Source: Streptomyces sp. AM 2-1-1
GTDB lineage: Bacteria; Actinomycetota; Actinomycetes; Streptomycetales; Streptomycetaceae
Reading direction: 5' to 3'
Length of the DNA: 64,000 nucleotides
Assembly: GCF_029167645.1 (NCBI RefSeq)
Contig: NZ_CP119147.1
Coordinates: 1,426,001 to 1,490,000 of the forward strand
Part shown: piece by piece, positions 24,263-33,193 of the stretch
Numbering within the stretch: position 1 is the first letter of the stretch
Layout of the letters: every line of letters begins with the position of its first letter
The notes under the pieces: generated by a model
Seen by the model: the letters and a program-made list of their open reading frames with translations, nothing else
What the model was told of the DNA's origin: nothing
The model's database searches: none
Made by a program: the position numbers and the translations under genes

Positions 24263-24284
24263 AGCCCGCGGGGCGGCGGTCCGC

Positions 24285-25517
24285 TCATACGGGATCGCGC
24301 ACGACGGGGCAGCTCATGCACCGGGGGCCGCCCCGGCCCCGTCCCAGTTCGCTGCCCGGGATCTCCAGCACCTCGACGCCCTGCCTGCGCAGATGGGTGT
24401 TGGTGGTGGCGTTGCGCTCGTAGGCGACGACCACCCCCGGTTCGACGGCCAGCACGTTGCAGCCGTCGTCCCACTGCTCGCGCTCGGCCGCGTGGACGTC
24501 CTGGGTGGCGGTGAGGACGCGGATCGCGTCGAGGCCGAGTGCTGCGGCGACGGCCCGGTGCATGTGCTCGGGCGGGTGGTCGGTGACCCTGAGTTCGTAG
24601 GGCCCGTCTCCCGGTTCGATGGTGTACGAGCGGAGCATGCCGAGGCCTGCGTACTGGGTGAAGGTGTCGCCGTCGACCATCGTCATCACGGTGTCCAGGT
24701 GCATGAACGCCCGCCGCTTCGGCATGTCCAGCGCCACGATCGTGTGGGCGGACCCCGCGGCGAAGAGCCCGCGCGCCAGCATCTCGACCGCCTGCGGCGT
24801 GGTGCGTTCGCTCATCCCGACGAGGACCGCGCCCCGGCCGATCACCAGCACGTCGCCGCCCTCGATGGTCGACGGGTAGTCGTGCTGGCCCTGCGACCAG
24901 TGGTGGAAGACCCCCGCATCGGGGCCGGTGAAGAGCGGGTGGTGGCCGTAGATCGCCTCGAAGTGGACGGTCTCGCGCTGCCGCGCGGGCCAGCGCATCG
25001 CGTTGATCGACACCCCGTCGTAGATCCAGGCCGAGGTGTCCCGGGTGAAGAGGTGGTTGGGCAGCGGGCCGAGGAGGAAGTCGTCCGGCTCCATGACGTG
25101 GAAGCGGACCGAGACCGGCTCGGCGTGCCGCTCCAGGAACTCGCGCTTGGTCATCCCGCCGACCAGGGCGTCGGCCAGCTCCGCGGGGGTCAGTTCCTCG
25201 AACGCCGCCCGCAGGTGTTCGGTGGCCAGCGGGCCGTACTCCTTCTCGTCGAAGACCCGGTCCAGCACCAGGCGGCGCGCCACCGGGACGGCGAGGGCCT
25301 CCCGGAGCAGGTCGCCGAAGAGGTGGACCTCGACGCCCCGGTCCCGCAGCAGCCCGGCGAAGCCGTCGTGCTCCTGCTGGGCACGGCGCACCCAGAGCAC
25401 GTCGTCGAAGAGGAGGGCGTCCTTGTTGCTGGGGGTGAGCCTTTTCAGTTCCAGACCGGGGCGGTGCAGGATGACGCGGCGCAGCCGCCCGGCCTCGGAG
25501 TCGACATGGAATCCCAT
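24285..25517 (-). CDS. arcA: Arginine deiminase
   Basis: A 410-residue guanidino-group hydrolase. [10 protein letters not shown] near residue 165, the metal-free active-site motifs [11 protein letters not shown] near 268 and the C-terminal catalytic cysteine in [12 protein letters not shown] near 397-408 are all present. It converts arginine to citrulline and ammonia, first step of the ADI pathway, with the downstream OTC as second step. No carbamate kinase gene is in the window. ATG 25517 follows GAGGATGAGG; a longer frame to 25562 is less likely. Confidence 0.92.
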   Translation of the reverse strand: MGFHVDSEAGRLRRVILHRPGLELKRLTPSNKDALLFDDVLWVRRAQQEHDGFAGLLRDRGVEVHLFGDLLREALAVPVARRLVLDRVFDEKEYGPLATEHLRAAFEELTPAELADALVGGMTKREFLERHAEPVSVRFHVMEPDDFLLGPLPNHLFTRDTSAWIYDGVSINAMRWPARQRETVHFEAIYGHHPLFTGPDAGVFHHWSQGQHDYPSTIEGGDVLVIGRGAVLVGMSERTTPQAVEMLARGLFAAGSAHTIVALDMPKRRAFMHLDTVMTMVDGDTFTQYAGLGMLRSYTIEPGDGPYELRVTDHPPEHMHRAVAAALGLDAIRVLTATQDVHAAEREQWDDGCNVLAVEPGVVVAYERNATTNTHLRRQGVEVLEIPGSELGRGRGGPRCMSCPVVRDPV

Positions 25518-25618
25518 GTCCTCATCCTCACCGGGCGGCCCGCCCTTCACCCCGCGAATCACCTGCCGATCGCGGGGCGTGCGTCACAGCGGCGGACACC
25601 CCGACGGCCCTGGCCGCG

Positions 25619-28345
25619 CTACAGCCGGGGGTCTACCGGCTCCGACTCCAGCGCGAGGACGGCGAACACCGCCTCGTGGACCCGCCAGAGCGGCTCGCCC
25701 TCGGCCAGCCGGTCGAGCGCCTCCAGGCCGAGCGCATACTCCCGCAGCGCCAGCGACCGCTTGTGGCCGAGAAAGCGGGAGCGCAGCCGCTCCAGGTGGT
25801 CGGGGCGGGTGTACTCGGGGCCGTAGATGATCCGGAGGTACTCCCGGCCGCGCACCTTGACGCCCGGCTGCACCAGTCGCGCCTTGGCGTCCCGGACGAG
25901 GGCCGCCAGCGGTTTGACGACCATGCCCTCGGCGCCCGCCGCGGTCATCTCCAGCCACCAGTCGACGCCCGCGCGGACGGACTCCTCGTCGCCGGTGTCG
26001 ACGACGAGCCGCCGGGTGACCTGGAGCAGGCCGGTCGGGTCGTGCTCGACCAGCCGGTCGAGCCAGGCGAGCTGCGCGTCGTGCGGTTCGGCGGCGAGCG
26101 AGCGCCCCCGCACCGCGAGGACCTGGAACGGCGCGAAGCGCACCCCCTCCAGCCCTTCGGTGCTCCAGCAGTAGCGCCGGTACGCCTCGGTGAATGCGGC
26201 GGCGTCCCCCGCGCGTTCCCGCTGGCGCCCCGCGAGAGCGCTCACGTCGACGCCCCGGCCCCCGGCGGCCTCCAGCGCGGCCAGTGCCGGCGGGAGGACG
26301 GCGCCGGCGGCGGCGCCCACGGCGGCGTACTGCGAGCGGAGCAGCCCGGCGGCCTTCAGCGACCAGGGGAGCAGCTCCGCGTCGAGCAGGACCCAGTCGG
26401 TGTCCCACTCCTCCCAGAGCCCGGCGGCGGTGACGGCGGCCCGGATCCGGTCGAGGAGCGTCTCGGTGAGCGCGGTGTCGTCGAGGAACGGCCGGCCGGT
26501 ACGGGTGTAGAGCGCACCGGTCGGCCCGTCCGTGCCGAAGCGCTCCCGGGCGGCGTCCGCGTCCCGGCAGACGAGGGCGACGGCGCGGGAGCCCATGTGC
26601 TTCTCCTCGCACACGACCCTGGTGACGCCGTCCGCGCGGTACTGCGCGAACGCCTCGGCCGGGTGCTCCAGATACCCCTCCTCGCGGGAGGTGGCGGTCG
26701 GGGCCATGGTCGGCGGGAGGTACGGCAGCAGCCGGGGGTCCACCGCGAACCGGCTCATCACCTCCAGCGCGGCGGCGGCGTTCTCCTCGCGCACCGAGAG
26801 CCGGCCCATGTGGCGGGTCTCCACGATCCGCCGGCCGTGGACGTCCCCGAGGTCGAGCGGTCGGCCCTCCCGGCCTCCCGGCGCCTCGGTGGCCAGCGGC
26901 CTGACCGGCTCGTACCAGACCTTCTCGGCGGGTACGCCGACGATTTCGCGCTCCGGCCAGCGCAGGGCGGTCAGCTTGCCGCCGAAGACCGCGCCGGTGT
27001 CCAGGCAGAGGGTGTTGTTGACCCAGGAGGCGGTGGGGACCGGGGTGTGGCCGTAGACGACGGCCGCGCGACCGCGGTACTCCTCGGCCCACGGGTAGCG
27101 CACGGGCAGCCCGAACTCGTCGGTCTCCCCCGTGGTGTCGCCGTACAGGGCGTGCGAGCGGACCCGGCCGGAGGTGCGGCCGTGGTACTTCTCGGGCAGC
27201 CCGGCGTGGCACACCACCAGGTCGCCGCCGTCCAGCACGTAGTGGCTGACGAGTCCGGCGACGAACTCCTCGGCCCGCGCACGGAACTCCGGGTCCCTCC
27301 CGTCCTCGCGCTCCAGCTGCTCGATCGTCTCGGCGAGGCCGTGGCTGTGCTGGACCTTTCGGCCCTTGAGATAACGGCTCAGCTTGTTCTCGTGGTTGCC
27401 GGAGACGCAGAGCGCGTCGCCCGAGGCGACCATGGACATCACGCGCCGCAGCACTCCGGGACTGTCCGGCCCCCGGTCGACGAGGTCACCGACGAAGACC
27501 GCCGTACGCCCCTGCGGGTGGGTGCCGTCCGCGTACCCCAGCTCGGCAAGCAGGGAGTCGAGTTCGCTGCGGCAGCCGTGGACGTCACCGATGATGTCGA
27601 ACGGGCCGGTGAGGTGGCGCAGGTCGTTGTACCGGCGCTCACGCACGACCGTCGCCCGGTCGGCCTCCTCCTCCGTGTGCAGCACGTGCACCTTGCGGAA
27701 GCCCTCGCGCTCCAGGCCGCGCAGGGAACGCCGCAGCTCGCGCCGGTGGCGCTGGACGACGTGGCGCGGCATCCCGGCCCGGTCCGGGCGGGTGGCGTTG
27801 CGCGCCCGGCAGACCTCCTCCGGCAGGTCGAGCACGACGGCGACCGGCAGCACGTCGTACTCCCGGGCCAGCTGGACCAGCTTGCGGCGGGCCTCGGCCT
27901 GGACGTTGGTGGCGTCGACGACGGTGAGCCGGCCCGCTTCGAGGCGCTTGCCGACGATGTAGTGGAGGAGGTCGAAGGCGTCACCGCTCGCGCTCTGGTC
28001 GTTCTCGTCGTCGGCGACGAGCCCGCGGCAGAAGTCGGAGGAGACGACCTCGGTGGGCTTGAAGTGGCGGTGTGCGAAGGTCGACTTGCCGGAGCCGGTG
28101 GCCCCGATCAGCACGACGAGGGAGAGGTCGGGGACCGGCAGGGTCCGGGGGCGGGGGGCCGAGCGGTCGGTGCCGCCGGGTGGGGTGGCGGTGGTGCCGG
28201 GGATGTCACCGGTGCGGGTGTCCGCGTCGGTGGTGCTGCCAGTGGGGCTGTGGGTGGGGGCGCCGGTGGGGTCGCTGGTGGGGGTGGGAGTACTGGTCTC
28301 TGCGGTGCTGTCGAAGTCTTCGTTGCTCTCTTCGGGAGTGGTCAT
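25619..28345 (-). CDS. Polynucleotide kinase-phosphatase-ligase Pnkp (RNA repair)
   Basis: A 908-residue three-domain enzyme. The 5'-kinase domain has GATGSGKS at 81-88. The metallophosphoesterase has GDVHG (253-257), GDLVDRG (286-292) and GNHE (316-319). The C-terminal RNA-ligase-like domain has catalytic lysine 582 in EEKHMGSR. Pnkp heals 5'-OH and 2',3'-cyclic phosphate RNA ends, and ligates them only together with Hen1, which is encoded directly upstream. The first 70 residues are a Thr/Pro-rich extension that is not part of the usual enzyme. ATG 28345 overlaps the hen1 stop (ATGA). The open frame to 30088 is a shadow of hen1. Confidence 0.93.
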   Translation of the reverse strand: MTTPEESNEDFDSTAETSTPTPTSDPTGAPTHSPTGSTTDADTRTGDIPGTTATPPGGTDRSAPRPRTLPVPDLSLVVLIGATGSGKSTFAHRHFKPTEVVSSDFCRGLVADDENDQSASGDAFDLLHYIVGKRLEAGRLTVVDATNVQAEARRKLVQLAREYDVLPVAVVLDLPEEVCRARNATRPDRAGMPRHVVQRHRRELRRSLRGLEREGFRKVHVLHTEEEADRATVVRERRYNDLRHLTGPFDIIGDVHGCRSELDSLLAELGYADGTHPQGRTAVFVGDLVDRGPDSPGVLRRVMSMVASGDALCVSGNHENKLSRYLKGRKVQHSHGLAETIEQLEREDGRDPEFRARAEEFVAGLVSHYVLDGGDLVVCHAGLPEKYHGRTSGRVRSHALYGDTTGETDEFGLPVRYPWAEEYRGRAAVVYGHTPVPTASWVNNTLCLDTGAVFGGKLTALRWPEREIVGVPAEKVWYEPVRPLATEAPGGREGRPLDLGDVHGRRIVETRHMGRLSVREENAAAALEVMSRFAVDPRLLPYLPPTMAPTATSREEGYLEHPAEAFAQYRADGVTRVVCEEKHMGSRAVALVCRDADAARERFGTDGPTGALYTRTGRPFLDDTALTETLLDRIRAAVTAAGLWEEWDTDWVLLDAELLPWSLKAAGLLRSQYAAVGAAAGAVLPPALAALEAAGGRGVDVSALAGRQRERAGDAAAFTEAYRRYCWSTEGLEGVRFAPFQVLAVRGRSLAAEPHDAQLAWLDRLVEHDPTGLLQVTRRLVVDTGDEESVRAGVDWWLEMTAAGAEGMVVKPLAALVRDAKARLVQPGVKVRGREYLRIIYGPEYTRPDHLERLRSRFLGHKRSLALREYALGLEALDRLAEGEPLWRVHEAVFAVLALESEPVDPRL

Positions 28346-29874
28346 GCCGCCTTCGCCTCCTTCTCTCTCTCGTTCTTGTTCTCGTTCTCGCGCCTGTTCG
28401 GGTGGTCGCTGCCGCTCGCGCCGTCGCCCGTGCCGTCGCTCTCGGCAAGGGTGAACACCGCCATCTGGGTGGGCGGGCCGACCTCGGGGTCGTCCGGCCC
28501 GACGGGGGCGTACGCGACCGCGTAGCCGTAGCGGTCCGCCGCCTTCCCGGCCCAGTCGCGGAATTCGGCCCGGGTCCACTCGAAACGGTGGTCGCCGTGA
28601 CGGACGTGGCCGGCCGGCAGGGTCTCCCAGCGCACGTTGTACTCGACGTTCGGCGTGGTGACCAGCACCGTGCGGGGCCTCGCCGCGCCGAACACCGCGT
28701 ACTCCAGCGCGGGCAGCCGCGGCAGGTCGAGATGCTCCACGACCTCGCTGAGCACGGCGGCGTCGTACCCCCGCAGCCCCTTGTCGGTGTAGGTGAGCGC
28801 CCCCTGCCGCAACGCGACCCGGCGGGACTGGCGTTCGCCCATCCGGTCCAGCTTGAGCCGGCGCGCGGCGATGGTGAGGGCGCGCATCGACACGTCGACA
28901 CCGACGATCTCGGTGAACCGCACGTCCTTGAGCAGCGCCTGGACCAACTGCCCCTGCCCGCAGCCGAGGTCGAGCACCCGTGCCGCCCCGGCGTCGTGCA
29001 GCGCCGACAGGATCGCGTCGCGCCGCTGCTGCGCGAGCGGCACCGGGCGCTCCGGGGTGTCGGTGGCCTCGTCCACCGCGTTGTCCACGCTCTCCACGTC
29101 GAGGTCGTCCGACTCGGCGAGGCGGACGAGTTCGAGCGCCTGCTCGGCCTGCCGGGTCAGCCCCCAGCGGCGGGCGAGGTATCGGCTGGTGATCAGCCGG
29201 TGCTCCGGGTGCGTGGCGAGCCATCCCTCCCCGGCCCGCAGCAGCTTGTCCACCTCGTCCGGCGCCACCCAGTAGTGCTTGGCGTCGTCGAGCACCGGCA
29301 GCAGGACGTAGAGCTGTCGCAAGGCGTCGGACAGCCGCAGCTCCCCCTCCAGCGTCAGCCGGACGTAACGGGACTCGCCCCACTCGGGGAACGCCTCGTC
29401 CAGCGGTACGGGCTCCGCGTCCACCCGCGCCCAGCCGAGCGGCCCGAACAGCTTCCGCACCAGCTCGGCCCCGCCCCGGGCGGGCAGCACCGGCACCTCG
29501 ATGCGCAGGGGCAGCGGGTCGGCGGCCCGCTCGGGCATCGCCCGGCAGTCGCCCCGCAGCGCCGACGCGAAGACCGTCGCCATGGCCACCGACATCAGCG
29601 AGGAGGCTGCGTACGGGCGGTCGTTGACGTACTGCGCGAGCGCCGCGTCGGGGGCGCCTCCCCGCCCCTTCCCCTTGCCGCGCCGGACCAGCGCCACCGG
29701 ATCGACCTCCAGCAGCAGCGCGGCCGTGCACCGCTCGGGGGACGCCTCGGGGTAGAAGACGTGCGCCGTGCCGTGCGAAGTGGAGAACGCCTGCGCCCTC
29801 TCGGGATGCTTGTGCAGCAGGTAGCCGAGGTCGGTCGCGGGGCGTTCCGGGGTGCCGGTCGTTCCGATTGTCAT
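28342..29874 (-). CDS. 3'-terminal RNA ribose 2'-O-methyltransferase Hen1
   Basis: A 510-residue protein. The N-terminal half, starting with the DLGYLLHKHPERAQ region, is the Pnkp-activating domain of bacterial Hen1. The C-terminal half is a SAM methyltransferase with VLDLGCGQGQLVQAL and the metal-binding EVVEHL motif. Bacterial Hen1 methylates the 2'-OH at the break so the repaired tRNA resists re-cleavage by ribotoxins, and it activates Pnkp's ligase. The last 18 residues are Glu/Lys/Asn-rich. ATG 29874 follows CAGGTG. Coupled to pnkp. Confidence 0.93.
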   Translation of the reverse strand: MTIGTTGTPERPATDLGYLLHKHPERAQAFSTSHGTAHVFYPEASPERCTAALLLEVDPVALVRRGKGKGRGGAPDAALAQYVNDRPYAASSLMSVAMATVFASALRGDCRAMPERAADPLPLRIEVPVLPARGGAELVRKLFGPLGWARVDAEPVPLDEAFPEWGESRYVRLTLEGELRLSDALRQLYVLLPVLDDAKHYWVAPDEVDKLLRAGEGWLATHPEHRLITSRYLARRWGLTRQAEQALELVRLAESDDLDVESVDNAVDEATDTPERPVPLAQQRRDAILSALHDAGAARVLDLGCGQGQLVQALLKDVRFTEIVGVDVSMRALTIAARRLKLDRMGERQSRRVALRQGALTYTDKGLRGYDAAVLSEVVEHLDLPRLPALEYAVFGAARPRTVLVTTPNVEYNVRWETLPAGHVRHGDHRFEWTRAEFRDWAGKAADRYGYAVAYAPVGPDDPEVGPPTQMAVFTLAESDGTGDGASGSDHPNRRENENKNEREKEAKAA

Positions 29875-29989
29875 GAACACCTGACCGATTATGAGCCGCA
29901 TGGCCGGGCCTCACCAGACATTTTCTGGGCGTCACCCTCATCCTGACCGGGCTTCGGGACGGCACCCCTCGCCCGCGGACGGTGTTCGC

Positions 29990-30100
29990 ACCACCTGCCG
30001 ACCGGGGCTCACCACCTGCGGGGACGATGCCTCTCCACCTGCGGGGGGACGATGCCTCACCACCTGCGGGGGGACCATGCCTCACCACCTGCGGGCCGGG
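29990..30100. repeat. Minisatellite of five CACCTGC-cored repeats between hen1 and mmuM
   Basis: CACCTGC recurs at 29992, 30013, 30036, 30061 and 30086, with periods of 21, 23, 25 and 25 nt. The last three units are near-identical 25-mers built of ACCTGCGGGGGGACSATGC plus CTCAC. The array lies between the hen1 start and the downstream end of the methyltransferase gene; it does not sit in a supported gene. No unique spacers separate the units, so it is not CRISPR. Confidence 0.85.
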
Positions 30101-30112
30101 CGCACTCCTCGC

Positions 30113-31051
30113 CTACGGGAGAAGACTCCCGTCCGGCGGCCCGGTGTCCTCGAGTGCGCGGCCGAGCGCGGCGATCAGGGACGGCCCGACCCGGCAGCAT
30201 CCGCCGACCAGCCGCGCGCCGTTCCGGGTCCAGTCGCGCACCCGCTCCGGAGCGCCGAAGGTGCTCGGCCCCGTCCACCTGCGCCCGCTCGTGTCCCACC
30301 GCTCCCCGCTGTTGGGATAGACGACCACCGGCTTGCCGGTCACCGCCGCCGCGCACCGGACGGCTCCGTCCGCGTCGGCGGGATCGCAGCAGTTGGCCCC
30401 GACCGCGATCACCTGCTCGTGAGCGGCGGCCTCCGCGAAGGCCTCCCGCAGCGGCTGCCCCGCCCGGGTCAGGCCGCCCGCGACGCTGTACGAGAGCCAG
30501 ACCGGGATCCCGGTGCGGGCGACCGCCCGGAGCAGCGCCCGCGCCTCGTCCACGTCCGGCACCGTCTCCAGCGCCAGCACGTCGGGCCGGGCCGCGGCGA
30601 GCGCCTCCACCCGTGGACGGTGGAAACGCTCCAGCTCCTCGACGGAGAGGCCGTACCGGCCCCGGTACTCGCTGCCGTCCGCGAGCATCGCCCCGTAGGG
30701 CCCGACCGAGGCGGCGACCCAGATCTCGCGTCCGGAGCGCTCGCCCGCGCGCCGGGCCAGTTCCACGCTCCGCGCCAGCAGCTCCTCCGTCCCCGGGCGG
30801 CCGATGCCCCGGCGTGTGAACCCCTCGAAGGTCGCCTGGTAGCTGGCGGTGATGAGTACCTGTGCGCCCGCCCTCGCGTACGCGGTGTGTGCGGCTTCGA
30901 GCTGCTCGGGGGCGTCCACCAGCAACCGCGCCGACCACAGCGCGTCGGAGAGATCGCACCCCTGGGCCTCCACCTGGTGGGCGAGCCCTCCGTCGAGGAG
31001 GAGCGGGCCCTCGGCGAGGGCGTCGGCAAGCGGTCTCCGGGCGGTTCGCAC
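30113..31051 (-). CDS. mmuM: Homocysteine S-methyltransferase
   Basis: A 312-residue barrel enzyme. It has LLLDGGLAHQVEAQG at the N-terminus, and the zinc ligands lie in GANCC (about residue 219-223) and GGCCR (about 284-288). It uses S-methylmethionine (or SAM) to convert homocysteine into methionine. The GTG start at 31051 is preceded by a perfect AAGGAG with 6-nt spacing. Immediately upstream, 28 bp away, lies the F420-type oxidoreductase gene on the same strand. Confidence 0.9.
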   Translation of the reverse strand: MRTARRPLADALAEGPLLLDGGLAHQVEAQGCDLSDALWSARLLVDAPEQLEAAHTAYARAGAQVLITASYQATFEGFTRRGIGRPGTEELLARSVELARRAGERSGREIWVAASVGPYGAMLADGSEYRGRYGLSVEELERFHRPRVEALAAARPDVLALETVPDVDEARALLRAVARTGIPVWLSYSVAGGLTRAGQPLREAFAEAAAHEQVIAVGANCCDPADADGAVRCAAAVTGKPVVVYPNSGERWDTSGRRWTGPSTFGAPERVRDWTRNGARLVGGCCRVGPSLIAALGRALEDTGPPDGSLLP

Positions 31052-31079
31052 AGGTGCTCCTTCGGGTTACGTCACCGGC

Positions 31080-32003
31080 TCACGCCAGCTGGGACTGGAC
31101 CTGGGAGGAGATCAGCTCCAGGTGGTCGAGGTCGCCGAGGTCGAGGATCTGGAGGTAGATCCGCGAGGACCCGACCGCCGCGAACGCTCCGATCCTGTCG
31201 ACCACCTCGGCCGGTGTACCGGCGAGGCCGTTGGCCTTCAGCTCCTCCACGTCCCGGCCGATGGCGGCGGCCCGGCGGGCCACCTCCGCGTCGTCCTTGC
31301 CGACACAGACCACCAGGGCGTTGGAGTACACCAGGTCGTCGGGGGTGCGGCCCGCCGCCTTCGCCGCCTCCCGCACCCGGCCGAACTGCTTCCGCGTGTC
31401 CTCCAGCGAGGCGAACGGAATGTTGAACTCGTCCGCGTACCGCGCGGCCAGCCGGGGGGTGCGGACCGCTCCGTGCCCGCCGATCAGCACCGGCACCTTG
31501 GGCTGGGCCGGCTTGGGCAGCGCGGGCGAGTCGGTGAGCTGGTAGTAGGTGCCGTCGTAGCTGAAGGTCTTGCCGACCTCGGTGGCCCACAGCCCGGTGA
31601 CGATGGCGAGCTGCTCCTCCAGGCGGCCGAACCTCTCCTTCGGGAAGGGGATGCCGTACGCCTTGTGCTCCTCCTCGAACCAGCCGGCTCCCAGGCCCAG
31701 TTCGACGCGTCCGCCGGACATCTGGTCGACCTGGGCGACCTGGATGGCGAGCACACCCGGGAGGCGGAAGGTGCCCGCCGTCATGAGCGTGCCCAGGCGG
31801 ATGCGCTTGGTCTCACGGGCCAGACCGGCCAGGGTGATCCAGGCGTCGGTCGGGCCCGGCAGTCCGTCGCCGGACCCCATGCGCACGTAGTGGTCGGAGC
31901 GGTAGAAGGCATCGAACCCGAGGTCTTCGGTGGCCTTGGCGACGCTCAGCAGGGTGTCGTAGCTAGCCCCTTGCTGGGGCTCGGTGAAAATGCGCAGATC
32001 CAT
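31080..32003 (-). CDS. LLM-class F420-dependent oxidoreductase
   Basis: A 307-residue luciferase-like TIM-barrel protein. The start MDLRIFTEPQQGASYDTLL, the FDAFYRSDHYVRMGSG segment and AGWFEEEHKAYGIPFP fit the LLM-class F420-dependent enzymes of actinobacteria. Substrate unknown; these enzymes use reduced F420 for hydride transfers. ATG 32003 follows GGAAGG. The larger open frame to 32522 is rejected because it lacks family sequence. Confidence 0.85.
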   Translation of the reverse strand: MDLRIFTEPQQGASYDTLLSVAKATEDLGFDAFYRSDHYVRMGSGDGLPGPTDAWITLAGLARETKRIRLGTLMTAGTFRLPGVLAIQVAQVDQMSGGRVELGLGAGWFEEEHKAYGIPFPKERFGRLEEQLAIVTGLWATEVGKTFSYDGTYYQLTDSPALPKPAQPKVPVLIGGHGAVRTPRLAARYADEFNIPFASLEDTRKQFGRVREAAKAAGRTPDDLVYSNALVVCVGKDDAEVARRAAAIGRDVEELKANGLAGTPAEVVDRIGAFAAVGSSRIYLQILDLGDLDHLELISSQVQSQLA

Positions 32004-32218
32004 CCTTCCATCCTGCCTCTTCCCGCGCGGCTCCCCTCGCACGGGGCTGCCCGGGCGGGGGCATTCCTTCCTCGGGGCGGGCGGCGGCCGACGACCCGCG
32101 CAGCGGCCCGCGCGGGACCGGGCCCGGCGCGCACCGGGGACGGACCCCACGCGCAGCACCCGCACACGCCTCGTACGCGCCTGCGCACCGGCTCCCGGCG
32201 GGAACGGTCGGACACGCC

Positions 32219-32710
32219 CTACCCCCGGACCGCGCCGTACGGGCCGTCCCGCTCCCTCGCGCGTTCCGTGGCCTGTTCGGCGAGGCGGCCGAGCATGCCC
32301 CGCACCCGGTCCATCGACTCGTCGGCCGCGTCTATCGCCTCGATGCACTGCCAGTAGAGGGTGTCCTCCCCGGTGTCGCAGGCGACCCCGACGAGAGCCA
32401 TGCCCGCCTCTCCGAGCAGCAGTGCGAGCCCGGCGAGGGTGCGCGGGACGTCGTCCACCTCCGTGAGCCGGGCCGCGCGCGACGGTCCGGTCAGGAGGAC
32501 CGGCGAATCCGGCGTGGACCACTCCCGCCCACCGATCTCACCGAGCCCGCGCGCGTCTCCGCGCAACTCCGCCGGACCCGCGGCGGCCAGCCGGTCGCCG
32601 ATGGCCCGGGCCAACGCCTGGGCCTGCCATGCCTCGGTCATGATGTCCGCCGCGCCCCGGCTCTCCGCCAGCGCGCGCCGCCCCATCTCGACCAGTCGTT
32701 CCGCTTCCAT
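32219..32710 (-). CDS. Small actinobacterial helical protein (DUF6099-like)
   Basis: A 163-residue, mostly helical, Ala/Leu/Glu-rich protein with no signal peptide or membrane segment. The N-terminal pattern MEAERLVEMGRRAL with AEAWQAQALA looks like the DUF6099 family of uncharacterised streptomycete proteins; this is from memory and not a search. ATG 32710 follows GGGGGATCGG. Its upstream region has three DnaA-box-like 9-mers, so its expression might follow DnaA levels. Confidence 0.6.
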   Translation of the reverse strand: MEAERLVEMGRRALAESRGAADIMTEAWQAQALARAIGDRLAAAGPAELRGDARGLGEIGGREWSTPDSPVLLTGPSRAARLTEVDDVPRTLAGLALLLGEAGMALVGVACDTGEDTLYWQCIEAIDAADESMDRVRGMLGRLAEQATERARERDGPYGAVRG

Positions 32711-32750
32711 CCGATCCCCCGTCGCTACGAAAACCCGGTCACCTCTTCCA

Positions 32751-32828
32751 TTACCCACAGTGAGGTCAGCGGTACCGGAAGGCCAGAGGAAATCGGAAAT
32801 CTGTGGATACGAAGGCGATTGTGGATAA
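32751..32828. promoter_or_regulatory. Cluster of three DnaA-box-like 9-mers
   Basis: TTACCCACA (32751-32759) lies on the plus strand. TGTGGATAC (32802-32810) and TGTGGATAA (32820-32828) are reverse orientation; the last is the complement of the classical TTATCCACA. Two are 18 bp apart. They lie in the promoter region of the DUF6099-like gene, not near dnaA/dnaN. Confidence 0.5.
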
Positions 32829-32833
32829 GTCGA

Positions 32834-33193
32834 TCACTCCGAAGAGTGATGCGCAGGGCCGTCGGCATTCCCGGGCACCGGAAACCGCGTTTCGTTCCGG
32901 TCGATCTTCGCCGAGAGCGCCGCCAGCGCATCCACTCCGAGCACCGCGCAGAACTGCAGGAGGTAGGCGAGGACATCGGCCACCTCGTCCTCCACCCGGT
33001 GCGCCGTCCCCGGGTCGCTCATCACGGCCGCCGCCTGCTGTGGGGTCAGCCACTGGAAGATCTCCAGCAGTTCGGAGGCCTCGACGCTGAGGGCCGCCGC
33101 CAGGTTCTTCGGGGTGTGGTACTGCCCCCACTGCCTGGACTCGGCGAACGCGACGAGTCGCCGCTGGAGTTGTGCCACATCGAGTTCGTTCAT
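32834..33193 (-). CDS. MazG-like nucleotide pyrophosphohydrolase
   Basis: A 119-residue all-alpha NTP-PPase. The metal-binding motif EASELLEIFQW (ExxE) near residues 39-49, followed by EDEVADVLAYLLQF (ExxD) near 68-81, is intact. These enzymes hydrolyse (d)NTPs to monophosphates, often for pool cleaning. The ATG overlaps the stop of the upstream AAA-type gene by 4 nt (33190-33193), so they are coupled; a joint role is not known. Confidence 0.88.
   Translation of the reverse strand: MNELDVAQLQRRLVAFAESRQWGQYHTPKNLAAALSVEASELLEIFQWLTPQQAAAVMSDPGTAHRVEDEVADVLAYLLQFCAVLGVDALAALSAKIDRNETRFPVPGNADGPAHHSSE

Noticed and set aside
28346..30088. Upstream extension of the pnkp frame over hen1
   Set aside because: The extra sequence is an antiframe of hen1 with no ribosome site; the ATGA junction at 28342-28345 gives the natural start.
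29990..30100. CRISPR array
   Set aside because: Repeats are directly adjacent with no unique spacers and periods vary from 21 to 25 nt; no cas genes are in the window.
32751..32828. Replication origin
   Set aside because: Only three DnaA-like boxes, no dnaA, dnaN or long AT-rich unwinding region, and normal genes on both sides.
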